Assembly: GCF_042477335.2 (NCBI RefSeq)
Contig: NC_091256.1
Coordinates: 45,401,001 to 45,465,000, forward strand
Origin: Ovis canadensis
Taxonomy: Eukaryota; Chordata; Mammalia; Artiodactyla; Bovidae
DNA length: 64,000 nt
Direction of reading: 5' to 3'
Positions 1 through 10,399 of the stretch are shown one piece after another. The number at the start of each line of letters is the position of its first letter. The stretch's first letter is position 1. Position numbers and translations under genes: made by a program. The notes under the pieces are model-generated. The model was not told the origin of the DNA, did no database searches, and saw only the letters and a list, made by a program, of their open reading frames with translations.

Positions 1-170
1 ACTATTGCAATACATTTTACATCTTGCAAAGTATTTTTGCTCGTCATATCTCAATTGCTGTCATGGAAATCTTGGTGTATATTTAAAGGTAGGTAATATC
101 ATTAGCATTATCCTTACAGCTTTGTAGATTAAGACCAGGGATCTCAAAGGGGTTAATTAAGAAGAAGAAT

Positions 171-306
171 AGGGAGAAGCCACCACAGTGAAAAGCTGGT
201 GCCCTGCAACTACAGGGTAACCCGCACTCTCCACCACTAGAGAAAAGCCCATGCAGCAACAAAGACCCAGCGCAGCCAGAAATAAAAAATACAATTATTT
301 TTAAAA
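171..306 (+). mobile_element. CHR-2 type SINE, 3' part
   Basis: Matches the 3' half of the ruminant CHR-2 SINE: the gaagccaccac block, the ctagagaaaagccc block and the cagcaacaaagaccc motif, ending in an A-rich tail. The tRNA-like head is missing, so this is a 5'-truncated copy. Bases 1-170 hold nothing I recognise. Confidence 0.75.
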
Positions 307-361
307 AGAGGAAAAAATGATGAAGAATATGGAGCTTTTTATGTTATCATTTGCTTTTGAA

Positions 362-578
362 TGTGTGCTCAATCATTCAGTCGTGTCTGACTCTTTGCAA
401 CCCCATGGACTATAGCCCACCAGGTTCCTCTATCTATGGAGTTTCCCAGGTAAGAATACTACAGTGGGTTGCCATTTCCTTCCCCAGGGCATATTCCAGA
501 ACCAGGGATGGAATCTGAGTCTCTTGTGTCTCCTGCATTGGTAGAATTCTTTACCACTGCGCTGCCTGCGAAGCCCCC
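362..578 (-). mobile_element. Bov-tA SINE
   Basis: Reverse-orientation Bov-tA: the cagtcgtgtctgactctttg end lies at low coordinates and the tRNA-Glu-derived head (aagcccc) at the high end. Both modules are present and diverged. On the minus strand it is preceded within 3 bases by a U2 snRNA fragment (see finding). Confidence 0.9.
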
Positions 579-581
579 ATG

Positions 582-611
582 CTTGATCTTAGCCAAAAGG
601 TTAGAAGTGAT
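582..611 (-). pseudogene. U2 snRNA 5'-end fragment
   Basis: Read on the minus strand, bases 611 to 582 follow the first 30 or so bases of U2 snRNA, including the highly conserved ccttttggctaagatcaag block, with a few substitutions. It begins at the U2 5' terminus and stops abruptly at the head of the Bov-tA SINE. It is far too short to be functional. The match is from remembered U2 sequence. Confidence 0.75.
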
Positions 612-772
612 TGAGTAAATAATATGTAAAAATATTCATTTTTGAATCAATAAGAGAATAATCTTATAAATTCTCTACAAAATAATCCCTTGATAGGAAG
701 CATAAGAATAATTGCTACTCTCTATTAAGCACATGTCTATACCAGACACGGCACATGAATTACTGATAATCA

Positions 773-998
773 GGGCTTCCCAGGTGGAGCTAGTGGTTAA
801 GAACCTGCCTGCCAATGCAGGACACACAAGAGAGGCAGGTTCAACCCCTGGGTTGGGAAGATCCCCTGGGGAGCGAATGGCAACTCACTCCAGTATTCTT
901 GCCTGGAGAATCCCATGGACAGAGGAGCCCAGTGGGCTACAGTCCATAGGGTCTCAAAGGGTCGGACACAACTGAAGGGACTTAGCACACACACACAC
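773..998 (+). mobile_element. Bov-tA SINE with short AC tail
   Basis: Full-length Bov-tA from the gggcttccc head, through the ccactccagtattcttgcct module, to a (CA)n tail at about 986-998. Reading frames across it are fortuitous. Bases 703-765 just before it look faintly MIR-like, not strongly enough to annotate. Confidence 0.93.
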
Positions 999-999
999 T

Positions 1000-2100
1000 T
1001 GCAAAATAGGCATTGTATTCCTACTACAGAGATAGAGAAAATAAGATTTGGAGCAGTTAAACACTATGCCAGGGTTACAATTTTCTTTTCATGTTTTAAA
1101 TTGAGGTATAATTGAGATACAACATGGTTACAATTTTGAATGCTGGATTCAAAACAGCTTTAACTTTCAAGTCCTCACCTAGGACACAGCTTCTCACCAT
1201 GAATCTCTAGCACTAGGAAAACCTAGCCTTGCAGGAGGAGATAACTGTCCCAAAAGTTACATCCCAGAGCTTGCACTAGTTCTACCTGCCATTGTCTGAG
1301 ACTTCATCCTTTGAACAAAACTGTCATCAGATCTTTCTTTTTTCCCCTTGTCAATTCACAAACAACTGGTATCAAAGTCATTTCTTTCTAAACCACAGAA
1401 CAGCTTCCTAAAGTGGAATTCAAATTGAGATTTGAGGTTATACTACATTGATTTTCTTTTCTCCTAGTAACCATCCATCACACCTACTCACGAGCTCTTG
1501 GTTGCATTAATATTCATTATATTATTTAGAGGAAAAAGAGAAGAAACCATTTATGATGTCTTGCCTTTTTACTAACAAAGATGGATGAGATGAAGGCCAA
1601 TACATTAGCACTGGCAGAAAAATGTTTAAATGCACTTGGCTTGTATACTAACAGTCTCTGCTCTGCGGATGGCAAATTATGCTATAGAATCTGCGTGATG
1701 CACTCTTGAGAGTGAGTCAGCAAACGAAACCTGTGCTCGCCGAAATACAGATTTCAAATTCTGCCAGCATTAATTAATGCTGTCCTTGAATATCCATTAT
1801 TTAGAAAGTGGGAACTGAGGAAAAGACACTTCCACCTAGTCCTCCCATGATTAACCCTCAAAAACTGAAAGCAGAAGCTACAGAATTGGCAAATTTTTGG
1901 TGAATTTTAGGTAGGAAATAGAGAAAACCCATTTCAAACCAAACAACTCATGTAGCCAAGTATTACTCTATGTAGGTAAGAAGTCAGGCATCACACTGTG
2001 ATTATAAAGGGAAGGAATCCATTAATATATCAAAATTAAGCAACAGTATTGGAAAAGACTTGACATTGTGAAGTAGAAACACTGAAATCAGACAGGCATG
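1000..2100. other. Mostly unassigned sequence
   Basis: No gene or clear repeat. A short segment near 1098-1135 resembles the 3' end of old L1 elements (ttgaggtataattgaga). The rest looks like ordinary AT-rich intergenic DNA. Confidence 0.4.
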
Positions 2101-2311
2101 GTGTTACAGTGGAAAGCAGAGAGGTCATGGAGCCCAGGGTTCTCCTTGGAAGCCTTGCTGCTTTATCAGCTGGGTGCCAGTGGGCAAGTCAATTCTTTTT
2201 TGAGCCCCAGATACTTCATTTGTAGCAAGGTAGTAATACTGCTTTGGCATCAACTTCTTGTGAAAATGAGATAATACATTTGAAAACCCTACACAAATGT
2301 TATTAATCATT
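2101..2311 (+). mobile_element. MIR SINE
   Basis: Follows the MIR consensus in order: the agtggaaagcagagaggtcatggagcc head region, then tgggcaagtcaattc, the ctcatttgtaaa-like block and the aaaatgagataatacat block. Old and diverged, as expected of a eutherian-wide SINE. Bases 2312-2730 beyond it are unassigned. Confidence 0.7.
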
Positions 2312-2729
2312 AAACAGGAAAAAGGCACCCATTTTCATGCAGGGCTCAGGAAAGTAAAAGAGTCATGTTTTCTGTACAAACGGTAGATAGGATATTTGCT
2401 TTTCATCATGCCTTCAGGTAAATGTGGCCAGAGAGTATATTCATGCTGAATCAGCTGGGAGAGATATTTAGTCTTTTCTGAATTATGCATCAGAACTAAA
2501 AACACATTATATTAACATTCTAATTTTTGACTTGGTTATATCTTTTGGCTCAGCTCCACCAAGAGGCGAATGCAGTTTTTCAGGCAACAAAGACTATTCA
2601 AACTTCAAGATTATTAAAAAAAAATTTTTTTTTAATCCTGTGTTTTCTTCTAGCACTGTGGTTTCATCTTGTTTATGCTTAAGCATTTGGAACTGGAATT
2701 TATCCTATTAACGGAAGGACGTACTTAGA

Positions 2730-2965
2730 TTCTGTCAACTGCAAACTGGTGCTCGCCAAGGGCATTTGCCATCGACTCTGCAGGGAGTTGAATCCTGTGC
2801 AGCTGCAGCTGTTGACCTTCGACCTGTCCTAAAGAGAGTTGCAGGTGGAGAACAGGAGGCACTTTGTACTCCAGGAAAACTGGCAATGAGCAGGTCTTCA
2901 GATCATTAGATACTTTCAGGAACTGATTTTGTGAGCCCAATCCTTGCATCTTCTCATATTTAGAA
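2730..2965 (-). mobile_element. Decayed LTR-like repeat
   Basis: The reverse complement of this stretch matches 23845-24060 over about 200 bases, including agatgcaaggatt, caattcctgaaa and aaggtcaacagctgcag. That makes it a dispersed repeat. By memory it resembles an ERVL-type LTR; the family is not assigned. The reading frame across it is chance. Confidence 0.55.
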
Positions 2966-3259
2966 AAGCACTAAATCTCTACATGGTTTCATCAGCTCCT
3001 CGTGACTAGCAGAAAATCTTTTGTAAAATAAGCGCTTGATTACATTGAACTCCCCCTTCACCAAAATCGTGTATATTGACCATCCCCACCCGCCTCTTCG
3101 GAGCACTTTCTCAGAGTCATCTGAGGTGTTGTCTCTATGTTACAGTCCTCATTTTGTCCCAAGTAAAACTGAACTACAATTCTTGAGATCTGTAAATTTT
3201 TGTCGACAGTTCCAATTATTCCAAATGCCTAACCAATTGTCATATGTGCCAATAATGCA

Positions 3260-3560
3260 TAATCTATCCATAGACATTTGAATTTTCTAGGGTGCTGGGT
3301 CTGTTTCCTTGAAATTGAGAAGGATCTTGTGTGGCTCCTGGACACAAAAAGCCTTTGTGTCCCCTGTTTCTTATTTGTAGGAAATAGGCTTCATCCAGCC
3401 TCTTCCACCTTCCTTGAGTTCCAAAAGGCAGATTCAAACAGTTGCCAATCAGTGAAAGCAGAAACACAGGAAGAGCAGTCAAGAAACAATAATAGAGCCC
3501 TGGGGCTGGGTTTTGGTTTCTATTCAAGGAATATAATAACAATATCTTTGAGTTCTTCTG
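3260..3560 (+). mobile_element. Decayed ERV LTR fragment (same family as 7415-7611)
   Basis: Shares with the reverse complement of about 7415-7600 an ordered set of blocks: a ggctcc...acacaaaaagcc...tttgtcccc segment, then ccttgagttccaaaa and cagttgccaatca. Only a U3-like part remains. Bases 2966-3260 show nothing recognisable. Confidence 0.5.
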
Positions 3561-3581
3561 CAGGAACCAAGCCCCATCCAG

Positions 3582-5133
3582 GTTCAGTTCAGTTCAGTTC
3601 AGTCATGCCCAACTCTTTGCGATCCCAAGAACTGCAGCATGCCAGGCTTCCCTGTCCATCACCAACTCCCAGAGCTTACTCAAACTCATGTCCATCGAGT
3701 CAGTGATGCCATCCAACCATCTTGTCCTCTGCTGTCCCCTTCTCCTCCCATCTTCAACCTTTCCCAGCATTGGGGTCTTTTCAAATGAGTCAGCTCTTTG
3801 CTCAGATTCATGTCCATTGAGTCAGTGATGTCATCCAACCATCTCATCCTCTACTGCCCCTTCTTGTCCTGCCTTCAATCTTTCCAGCATCAGGGTCTTT
3901 CCCAATGAGATGGTTCTTTTGCAACAGGAGGCCAAATATTGGAGCTTCAGCTTCAGCAACAGTCCTTCCAATGAATATTCAGGGTTGATTTCCTTTAGGA
4001 TGGACTAGTTTGCTCTCCTTGCAGTCCAAGGGACTCCCAACAGTCTTCTCCCACACCACAATTCAAAAGCATCAATTCTTTGGTGCTCAAACTTCTTTAT
4101 GATACAACTCACATTCATATATAACTACTGGAAAAACCACAACTTTGACTATGTGGACCTTTGCTAGCAAAGTGATGTTTCTGCTTTTTATTAATAATAT
4201 GCCTTCTAGGCTTGTCATAGCTTTTCTTCCAAGGATCAAGCATCTTTTAATTTCATAGTTGCAGTTACCATCCACAGTGATTTTGGACCCCAAGAAAATA
4301 AAATCTGCCACTGCTTCTACTTTTTCCCTTCTATTTGTCATGAAGTGATGGGACCAGATGCCATGATCTTCATTGTTTTAACGTTGAGTTTCAAGCCAGC
4401 TTTTTCACTCTCCTCTTTCACATTCATCCGGAGGCTGTTCAGTTCCTCTTTACTTTTTGCCATTAGAGTGGTAACCTGCATATCTGAGGTTGTTGATATT
4501 TCTCCCAGCAATCTTGATTCTAATTTGTGATTCGTCCAACCTGGTATCTCATATGGTGTACCCTGAATAAAAGTTAAATAAACAAGGTGACAATATATAG
4601 CCTTGATGTACATTTTTCCCAATTTTGAACCAGTCTGTTGTTCCATGTCCAATTCTAAGTGTTTCTTGATTGAATACAGGTTTGTTAGGAGACAGTTAAG
4701 GGGGTCTGGTACTCTCATCTCTTTAAGAAATTCCCAGTTTGTTGTGATCCACACAGTCAAAGGCTTTAGCATAGTCAACAAAGCAGAAGTAGATGTTTCT
4801 CTGGAATTCCCTAGCTTTCTCCATGATCCAATGAATGTTGGCAATTTGATCTCTGGTTCCTCTGCCTTTTCTAAATCCAGCTTGAACATCTGGAAGTTCT
4901 CAGTTCACATATGGCTGAAGCCTAGCTTGAAGGATTTCGAGCATAACCTTGCTAGCATGTGAAATGTGTACAAATGTGCAGTAGTTTGAACACTCTCTGG
5001 CATTGCCCTTCTTCGGAATTAGAATGAAAACTGACCTTTCCCAGTCCTGTGGCCACTGCTGAGTTTTCCAAATTTGCTCACTTATTGAATGCAACATTTT
5101 ATAGCATCACCTTTTAGGATCTGAAACACATCT
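3582..5133 (-). mobile_element. BovB LINE, 5'-truncated, antisense
   Basis: Starts at the (gttca)n tail and runs back through the 3' region into the reverse transcriptase coding part, ending near the ttgaatgcaaca block. Minus-strand frames at 4087-4341, 4338-4889 and 4900-5097 are broken pieces of the reverse transcriptase; frameshifts and stops make it dead. It carries an internal tandem duplication (3683-3915). Confidence 0.92.
3683..3915 (-). repeat. Tandem duplication of about 120 bp inside BovB
   Basis: The BovB segment that reads tcatgtccat-gagtcagtgatg on the plus strand occurs twice in a row, at about 3683-3801 and 3802-3915, each ending with the aatgag block. Other BovB 3' ends in this window have a single copy. 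Confidence 0.75.
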
Positions 5134-5227
5134 TATGTGGTTAATTAACACTCAGTGATAAAATAGAGACCCCTGTGTCAACTTACGAGGGAGATAATAG
5201 AATGACTGGATTGTGCTGTTTGTAGAC

Positions 5228-5230
<3 letters not shown>

Positions 5231-5260
<30 letters not shown>
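5231..5260. repeat. (TG)15 microsatellite
   Basis: Uninterrupted TG dinucleotide run of 30 bases, likely polymorphic. Confidence 0.97.
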
Positions 5261-5261
<1 letters not shown>

Positions 5262-5380
5262 CTTTGCAATGCGTTAGTCACCCTCTCCCCACCAGCAGAA
5301 AACCAAAAGGGCCAGATAAAAAGTGTGGCTGCTTGTGTCATGGGTAACAAGAGACCCCAGATTCATTTGACTGCCTAGAC

Positions 5381-5605
5381 CAAAGGTCAGCAATTTCTTC
5401 CATGGGCCATCTGGCCTGGGGCCCATTTTGAAATAAAATATTATTGAACCTCTGTCACATTCATTTGTTTACTAGTATCTCTGGCTATTTTTGTGCTTCA
5501 ATGGCTGAGTTGAGTAATTGTGATGTATGCAAAGCCTAAAATATTTACTATATGACCCTTTACAGGAGAAGTTTGCTTACCACCTACTCTAGGTCTACAA
5601 TAATA
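5381..5605 (-). mobile_element. hAT-like non-autonomous DNA transposon relic
   Basis: Homologous in inverse orientation to 16905-17220. Both carry the ggtcagcaa / tttgctgaacc ends, the cattcatttgttta block and the cctaaaatatttac block of a widespread mammalian element with terminal inverted repeats. I do not name the family. Confidence 0.6.
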
Positions 5606-5875
5606 ATTGTATCACAGGATATCTTGGGGGATATAGAAAAATAGAAATATTTATCCTTTATGTCGTTTTGGTCTTGTACAAGATTCCCAGTTATTCTGGA
5701 CTCCCTGATTTTGTATTAACGTCCATGGGCTGGAAGAGTTTAATATAGCACACATAAGAGCTCTTCATGGGTCAGATGGTGTTCTTAGTCCCGGCCCACG
5801 GTCACAGCATTGTGTCCATTCTCCTTCATCCTTTGCTTGCCTCTACAACATGTGTGGGAGATACATGTTTTGTTT

Positions 5876-5928
5876 TGTTTATATGTATATATATACACAC
5901 ATATATATATATGTGTGCGTGTGTTTTG
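5876..5928. repeat. AT/GT-rich simple repeat
   Basis: Mixed (TA)n, (CA)n and (TG)n runs. It has dyad symmetry and could form cruciform or slipped structures. The flanks 5610-5875 and 5929-6022 are unassigned. Confidence 0.85.
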
Positions 5929-6022
5929 TTTTCTTCTATGAATGAACAGAACCAATTCACACCTATTTTCTAGCAAACTCTCTTCTCAAGCAGCTGGGCC
6001 CAAATCATCTAAGACTATGTCT

Positions 6023-6720
6023 AGATCAGGGTTTCACAATTGCTATGAAATTGACATCAGGGCAAATAACTCTTGGCTGAGGATGCTGAGGTTTGGGGAT
6101 GTTTAGCAACAACCTTGACCTGTGCCCACTAGACATCAGTTCCCAGCAGTGATAACAAGAATGTCTCCAGATGTTGCAGGGAGGAAGCCAATTCTGAATC
6201 CATGTTGAAAACTGTTTCTTTGTCTTGCTTTTTGTTGCTCTTGTTATTGAATCATACTCAGTGGCTTGCCTGGAGGACCCTGACCTTCTGCCTGACTGTA
6301 AAGTACCTTTGTTCAGCTCGTGGAGAGATAGTTTGTCCCTGCCCACCTGTGAATAGAAGAGATTAACACACCCTTTGCAAAGGCTGGCCATTCGCTTGGA
6401 GATGTTTTGCAAGACTGAAGGCGCTTTCACTTTGCTTCCCCACTGCCTCTCCCTCTCTATTCTTCCTTTTGACTTTAGTTCCTCCTTGCTTCTTTCTCCC
6501 TGATCTATAAAAGAAACTGGCATCCACACCCTGACAAGAGGGTTATTTTGAGGCACTAGCCTGCCATCTTCTCAGTCAGCTGCTTCCCGAATAAAGTCTC
6601 TTGCCTCAACACCTTGTCTCTTGGGTTCATTGGCCTGTCGTGCGGCAAGCAGAGTGAGCTTGGACTCAGTAACACTGACATCGTCAAATGTCCCCTAATG
6701 GCTGAAAAACCACTGGTATA
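6023..6720 (+). mobile_element. MER20-type hAT element, split by an LTR
   Basis: 6023-6178 follows MER20: the cagggtttcacaatt start, ggatgtttagcaacaa, cccactagacatcag, and gaatgtctccagatgttgc. The remaining end (tcaaatgtcccctaatgg...aaccactgg) resumes at about 6690. The intervening 510 bases are an LTR inserted within the element. The name is from memory. Confidence 0.7.
6180..6689 (+). mobile_element. Solo ERV LTR inserted in MER20
   Basis: Shows LTR architecture: a U3-like upstream part, a TATA-like ctataaaaga at about 6505, a polyadenylation signal aataaa at 6591, then an R/U5-like cttgcctcaacaccttgtctc and gcggcaagcagagtgagc end. The R/U5 part is shared with 43965-44090. Termini are too decayed to fix the target duplication. 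The minus-strand reading frame here is chance. Confidence 0.7.
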
Positions 6721-6727
6721 GAGTCTA

Positions 6728-6890
6728 CCCTAGAAATAGTGTGGTCTGCAGACCAGCAGCATAAGCCTCACCGGGGAGTTTCTTCAAGATGCCAAATCCC
6801 AGGCCCCTTGTCAGAACTGCTGAGCCAGGATCTGCAGTTTATCAAGATCCCCCAGGTGATTCATAGGTATATTAGAGTTTGAGAACTGAT
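6728..6890. mobile_element. MER5A-type hAT element
   Basis: Contains the gtggtctgcagaccagcagcat block, aaatcccaggcccc and ccaggtgattcat, ending in tttgagaactg. This matches the MER5A order, and the inverted-repeat ends resemble those of the neighbouring MER20-type element. Confidence 0.65.
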
Positions 6891-6892
6891 GC

Positions 6893-7611
6893 CAAAATCT
6901 TGGCTTTCTGTGCACCAATGCCAAAAAGAAATAAGGAGACAGAGTTATGGAGGAGAAGGAAAGAGTGGTTGTATTACTTTGCCAGGCAAAGGGGGAACGC
7001 AGTAGGTTAGCACCTCAAGAACTGTGCCCACTCCCTTGTGAATAAGGAGAGGTTCTATAGTCAGCCAGGGGTACATGATGGGAATCAAGGCAGTAACAGT
7101 CTTGCATTCTTATTTCCTCTACAAAGTTTCATAAGAGTGGGGTTGCTGACAAGATTAGGGTGTGTGCAGGGTCTCAGGTGGGCTTCCCTGGTAGCTCAGT
7201 CAGTAAAGTATCTCTCTGCAGTGCAGGAGACTTCGGTTTGATATCTGAGTCAGAGAGATCCCTGGAGAAGGAAATGGCAACCCACTCCAGTATCCTTGCC
7301 TGGAAAATCCCATGGACAGAGGAGCCTAGTGGGCTGCAGTCCATGGAATCTCAAAGAGTTGGGCATGACTGAGCAACTAACACTTTCGCTTTCAGGGTCT
7401 CAGGTGGTCCATCTCCTAACCTTGATGAGTCTCTCTGGTCCCTTTAAGCTGGCCTCAGGTGGTTTCATGGCTGCTCCTCTCTTGATTAGCAACTGCTCGA
7501 ATTTGCTTTTTGGAACTCAGGTAAGATCATGGAGGTTGGAATCTTACCTTTGGGGGACAAAGAAGCCTCTGTGCCCGGGAGCCCAGCATCAGAAGCACTG
7601 ATCTCGACATT
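6893..7611 (-). mobile_element. Decayed ERV LTR, antisense, split by Bov-tA
   Basis: On the minus strand this reads as an LTR: a U3-like part at high coordinates shared with 3260-3560, then an R/U5-like end with ctctttccttctcctcc and ctctgtctccttatttc. A Bov-tA at 7182-7392 interrupts it. Plus-strand reading frames here have no support. Confidence 0.55.
7182..7392 (+). mobile_element. Bov-tA SINE with 15-bp target duplication
   Basis: Head gcttccctgg to the ctttcgctt end. The perfect duplication cagggtctcaggtgg flanks it at 7167-7181 and 7393-7407, marking a LINE-driven insertion into the older LTR. Confidence 0.96.
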
Positions 7612-8100
7612 TTGGGGGGTAAGGCCTCTGCTGCTTCCTCCTTGCACTCCTTGGTAAAGTATGGTAACTATGTTTCATTCACATCAAGGTTGTCTCAACT
7701 TTTCGAGCACGCGCATTGGCCCAGTACTGTATTAAGAGATAGTGGGCTGTCCTGGGAAGAGCCAGGTTTTTGTCATCAGACAGACCTGAGTTCAAAAGAA
7801 GGCTCTGTCCCTCTGGGTCTGGGGGGCTTATTTAATCTGTTTCATTGTCCTTATCTGACAAATCTCTGGATTGTGTTACAGAACATGAAGACTTTCTGAG
7901 CAGGTTGTCATCAAAAGATCAGCAGACTTTTTAGAAAATGTCAAATCACATATAAGTTTCTCACAAGTGATGAAATCACCGATACGGCAAGTTTCCAATG
8001 AACAGGACTATGCAAGGAATTACTTCCTTTACACTGTGGACTCCATAGCTAGTGTTCGGAATCCCAGTGGTCTCCATTGACGTTGAAGTCAGAGCTCGAA
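7612..8100. other. Unassigned sequence
   Basis: No gene, RNA or repeat recognised; the reading frame at 7612-7899 has no family features. Confidence 0.4.
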
Positions 8101-8102
8101 AA

Positions 8103-8120
8103 TACCACCAGGTGGCGCCA
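8103..8120 (+). promoter_or_regulatory. CTCF-like motif
   Basis: The bases ccaccaggtggcgcca match the core CTCF consensus except for about two positions. The site lies in non-repeat sequence about 60 bases before a Bov-A2 SINE. Occupancy cannot be judged from sequence. Confidence 0.55.
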
Positions 8121-8178
8121 ATACCACTTTAATAGATAGAGAAATGGCCAAGTATTAATAGTTTGTTTCTAATAAACA

Positions 8179-8323
8179 TGCTGCTGCTGCTGCTGCTGCT
8201 AAGTCGCTTCAGTCGTGTCTGACTCTGTGTGATCCCATAGACGGCAGCCCACTGGGCTCCCCCATCCCTGGGATTCTCCAGGCAAGAATACCGGACTGGG
8301 TTGCCGTTTCCTTCTCCAATGCA
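8179..8323 (-). mobile_element. Bov-A2 monomer
   Basis: Starts with a (GCT)n tail, then taagtcgcttcagtcgtgtc, gacggcagccc and ccttctccaatgcat. It directly abuts the BovB tail that follows. Confidence 0.88.
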
Positions 8324-9204
8324 TTCAGTTCAGTTCAGTCGCTCAGTCGTGTCCGACTCTTTGCGACCCCATGAACCGCAGCATCCCAGGCTTCCCTGTG
8401 CATCACCAACTCCCGGAGTTCACTCAGACTCACGTCCATCGAGTCAGTGATGCCATCCAACCATCTCATCCTCTGTCGTCCCCTTCTCCTCCTGCCCCCA
8501 ATCCCTCCCAGCATCAGAATCTTTTCCAATGAGTCAACTCTTCACATGAGGTGGCCAAAGTACTGGAGTTTCAACTTTAGCATCAGTCCTTCCAGTGAAC
8601 ACCCAGGACTGATCTCCTTTAGGATGGACTTGTTGGATCTCCTTGCAGTCCAAGGGACTCTCAAGAGTCTTCTCCAACACCACAGTTCAAAAGCATCAAT
8701 TCTTCCCCGCTCACCTTTCTTCACAATCCAACTCTCACATCCATACATGACCACAGGAAAAACCATCGCCTTGACTAGATGGACCTTAGTCGGCAAAGTA
8801 ATGTCTCTGCTTTTGAATATACTATCTAGGTTGGTCATAACTTTTCTTCCAAGGAGTAAGCGTCTTTTAATTGCATGGCTGCAATCACCATCTGCAGTGA
8901 TTTTGGAGCCCCCAAAATAAAGTCTGACACTGTTTCCACTGTTTCCCCATCTATTTCCCATGAAGTGATGGGACCGGATGCCACGATCTTCGTTTTCTGA
9001 ATGTTGAGCTTTAAGCCAACTTTTTCGCTCTCCTCTTTCACTTTCATCAAGAGGCTTTTTAGCTCCTCTTCACTTTCTGCCATAAGGGTGGTGTCATCTG
9101 CATATCTGAAGTTATTGATATTTCTCCCGGCAATCTGGATTCCAGCTTGTGTTTCTTCCAGTCCAGCGTTTCTCATGATTGACTCTGCATATAAGTTAAA
9201 TAAA
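8324..9204 (-). mobile_element. BovB LINE 3' end, antisense
   Basis: From the ttcagttcag tail through the 3' coding region to gcatataagttaaataa. Minus-strand fragments of the LINE protein survive at 8542-8961 and 8835-9176; the latter has a YADD reverse-transcriptase motif. Frameshifts break it. It forms a large inverted repeat with 9249-9785. Confidence 0.94.
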
Positions 9205-9248
9205 TTTTTTTTAAAGAATTTTAAAAATTTCTTTCTTTCCTTACTGTT

Positions 9249-9785
9249 CTTACTCCTTGGAAGAAAATTATGACCAACCTAGAGAGCATGTTGAAAAGCA
9301 GAGACATTACTTTGCCAACAAAGGTCCATCTAGTCAAGGCTATGGTTTTTACAGTGGTCATGTATGGATGTGAGAGTTGGACTGTGAAGAAGGCTGAGCG
9401 CCAAAGAATTGATGCTTTTGAACTGTGGTGTTGGAGAAGACTCTTGAGAGTCCCTTGGACTGCAAGGAGATCCAACCAGTCCATTCTGAAGGAGATCAGC
9501 CCTGGGATTTCTTTGGAAGGAATGGTGCTAAAGCTGAAACTCCAGTACTTTGGCCACCTCATGTGAAGAGTTGACTCATTGGAAAAGACTCTGATGCTGG
9601 GAGGGATTGGGGGCAGGAGGAGAAGGGGAAGACAGAGGATGAGATGGCTGGGTGGCATCACGGACTTGATGGACATGAGTCTGAGTGAACTCCGGGAGTT
9701 GGTGATGGACAGGGAGGCCTGGGATGCTGCGATTCACAGGGTTGCAAAGAGTCGGACACGACTGAGCGACTGAGCTGAACTGAAC
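9249..9785 (+). mobile_element. BovB LINE 3' end, sense
   Basis: Begins abruptly at cttactccttggaag and runs to the gaactgaac tail. Frames at 9270-9566 and 9579-9773 are remnants of the LINE protein C-terminus. The 5' truncation point is the same, to within a base, as that of the nested copy at 30226-30772. Confidence 0.95.
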
Positions 9786-10035
9786 TTCCTGTTCTTGGTC
9801 TTTGCTGCTGCACGGACTTTTCTCTAGCTGCAGTGAGCAGGGGCTACTCTCTAGCTGTGGTGGCTTTGGCTTCTGCTTAGGGTGGTTTCTCTTGTTGCAG
9901 AGGGGGGGCTCAGTAGTTGTGGCTCCCAGGCTTAGGTGCATGTGGGATATTCCTGTCCCAGGCAGGGGTATAACCTGTGTCCCCTGCATTGGAAGGCGGA
10001 TTCTTAACCACTGGACTACCTGGAGAGTCTTGTCC
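9786..10035 (-). mobile_element. CHR-2 type SINE
   Basis: Antisense CHR-2: ttttctctagctgcagtgagcag, tctcttgttgcagag, then the gcattggaaggcggattctt head. It follows the BovB tail directly. Confidence 0.88.
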
Positions 10036-10399
10036 AAATTTTAAAGTTCCTAATAGGTTGATCTGAAAGTTCTGCAAAGTCTAGCTCTAGCTACAGAGGA
10101 GACCAGATATTACTTGAGGGAAAAGTGGGTAGAATGGTAAATGCATCTCCTTGACATGCATGCTGACAAGTCCACAGAAAAGAACTACAGAGACCCTGAA
10201 AGCAGCAAAACATCATAAGGAAAGCGTGGGCTTCCCAAGTGCTGGTATTGCCACAGCGATTGGAGCCATCCTGAAGGAATGAGTGGCCTGGTGAATTCTG
10301 GGAGAAGGGTTGAGGAGTGAGGACCACAGACGACCATGTGACAAAGGAAGACAGGAGAGGGATAAAAGAGAATCTCTAGAAGCAGAAATAAAACAAGCT
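10036..10399. other. Unassigned sequence
   Basis: Nothing recognised; the minus-strand frames at 10091-10327 and 10185-10433 have no recognisable features. Confidence 0.4.

Noticed and set aside
3278..3706. 142-residue frame
   Set aside because: Half is a decayed LTR and half is the antisense BovB tail; no domain.
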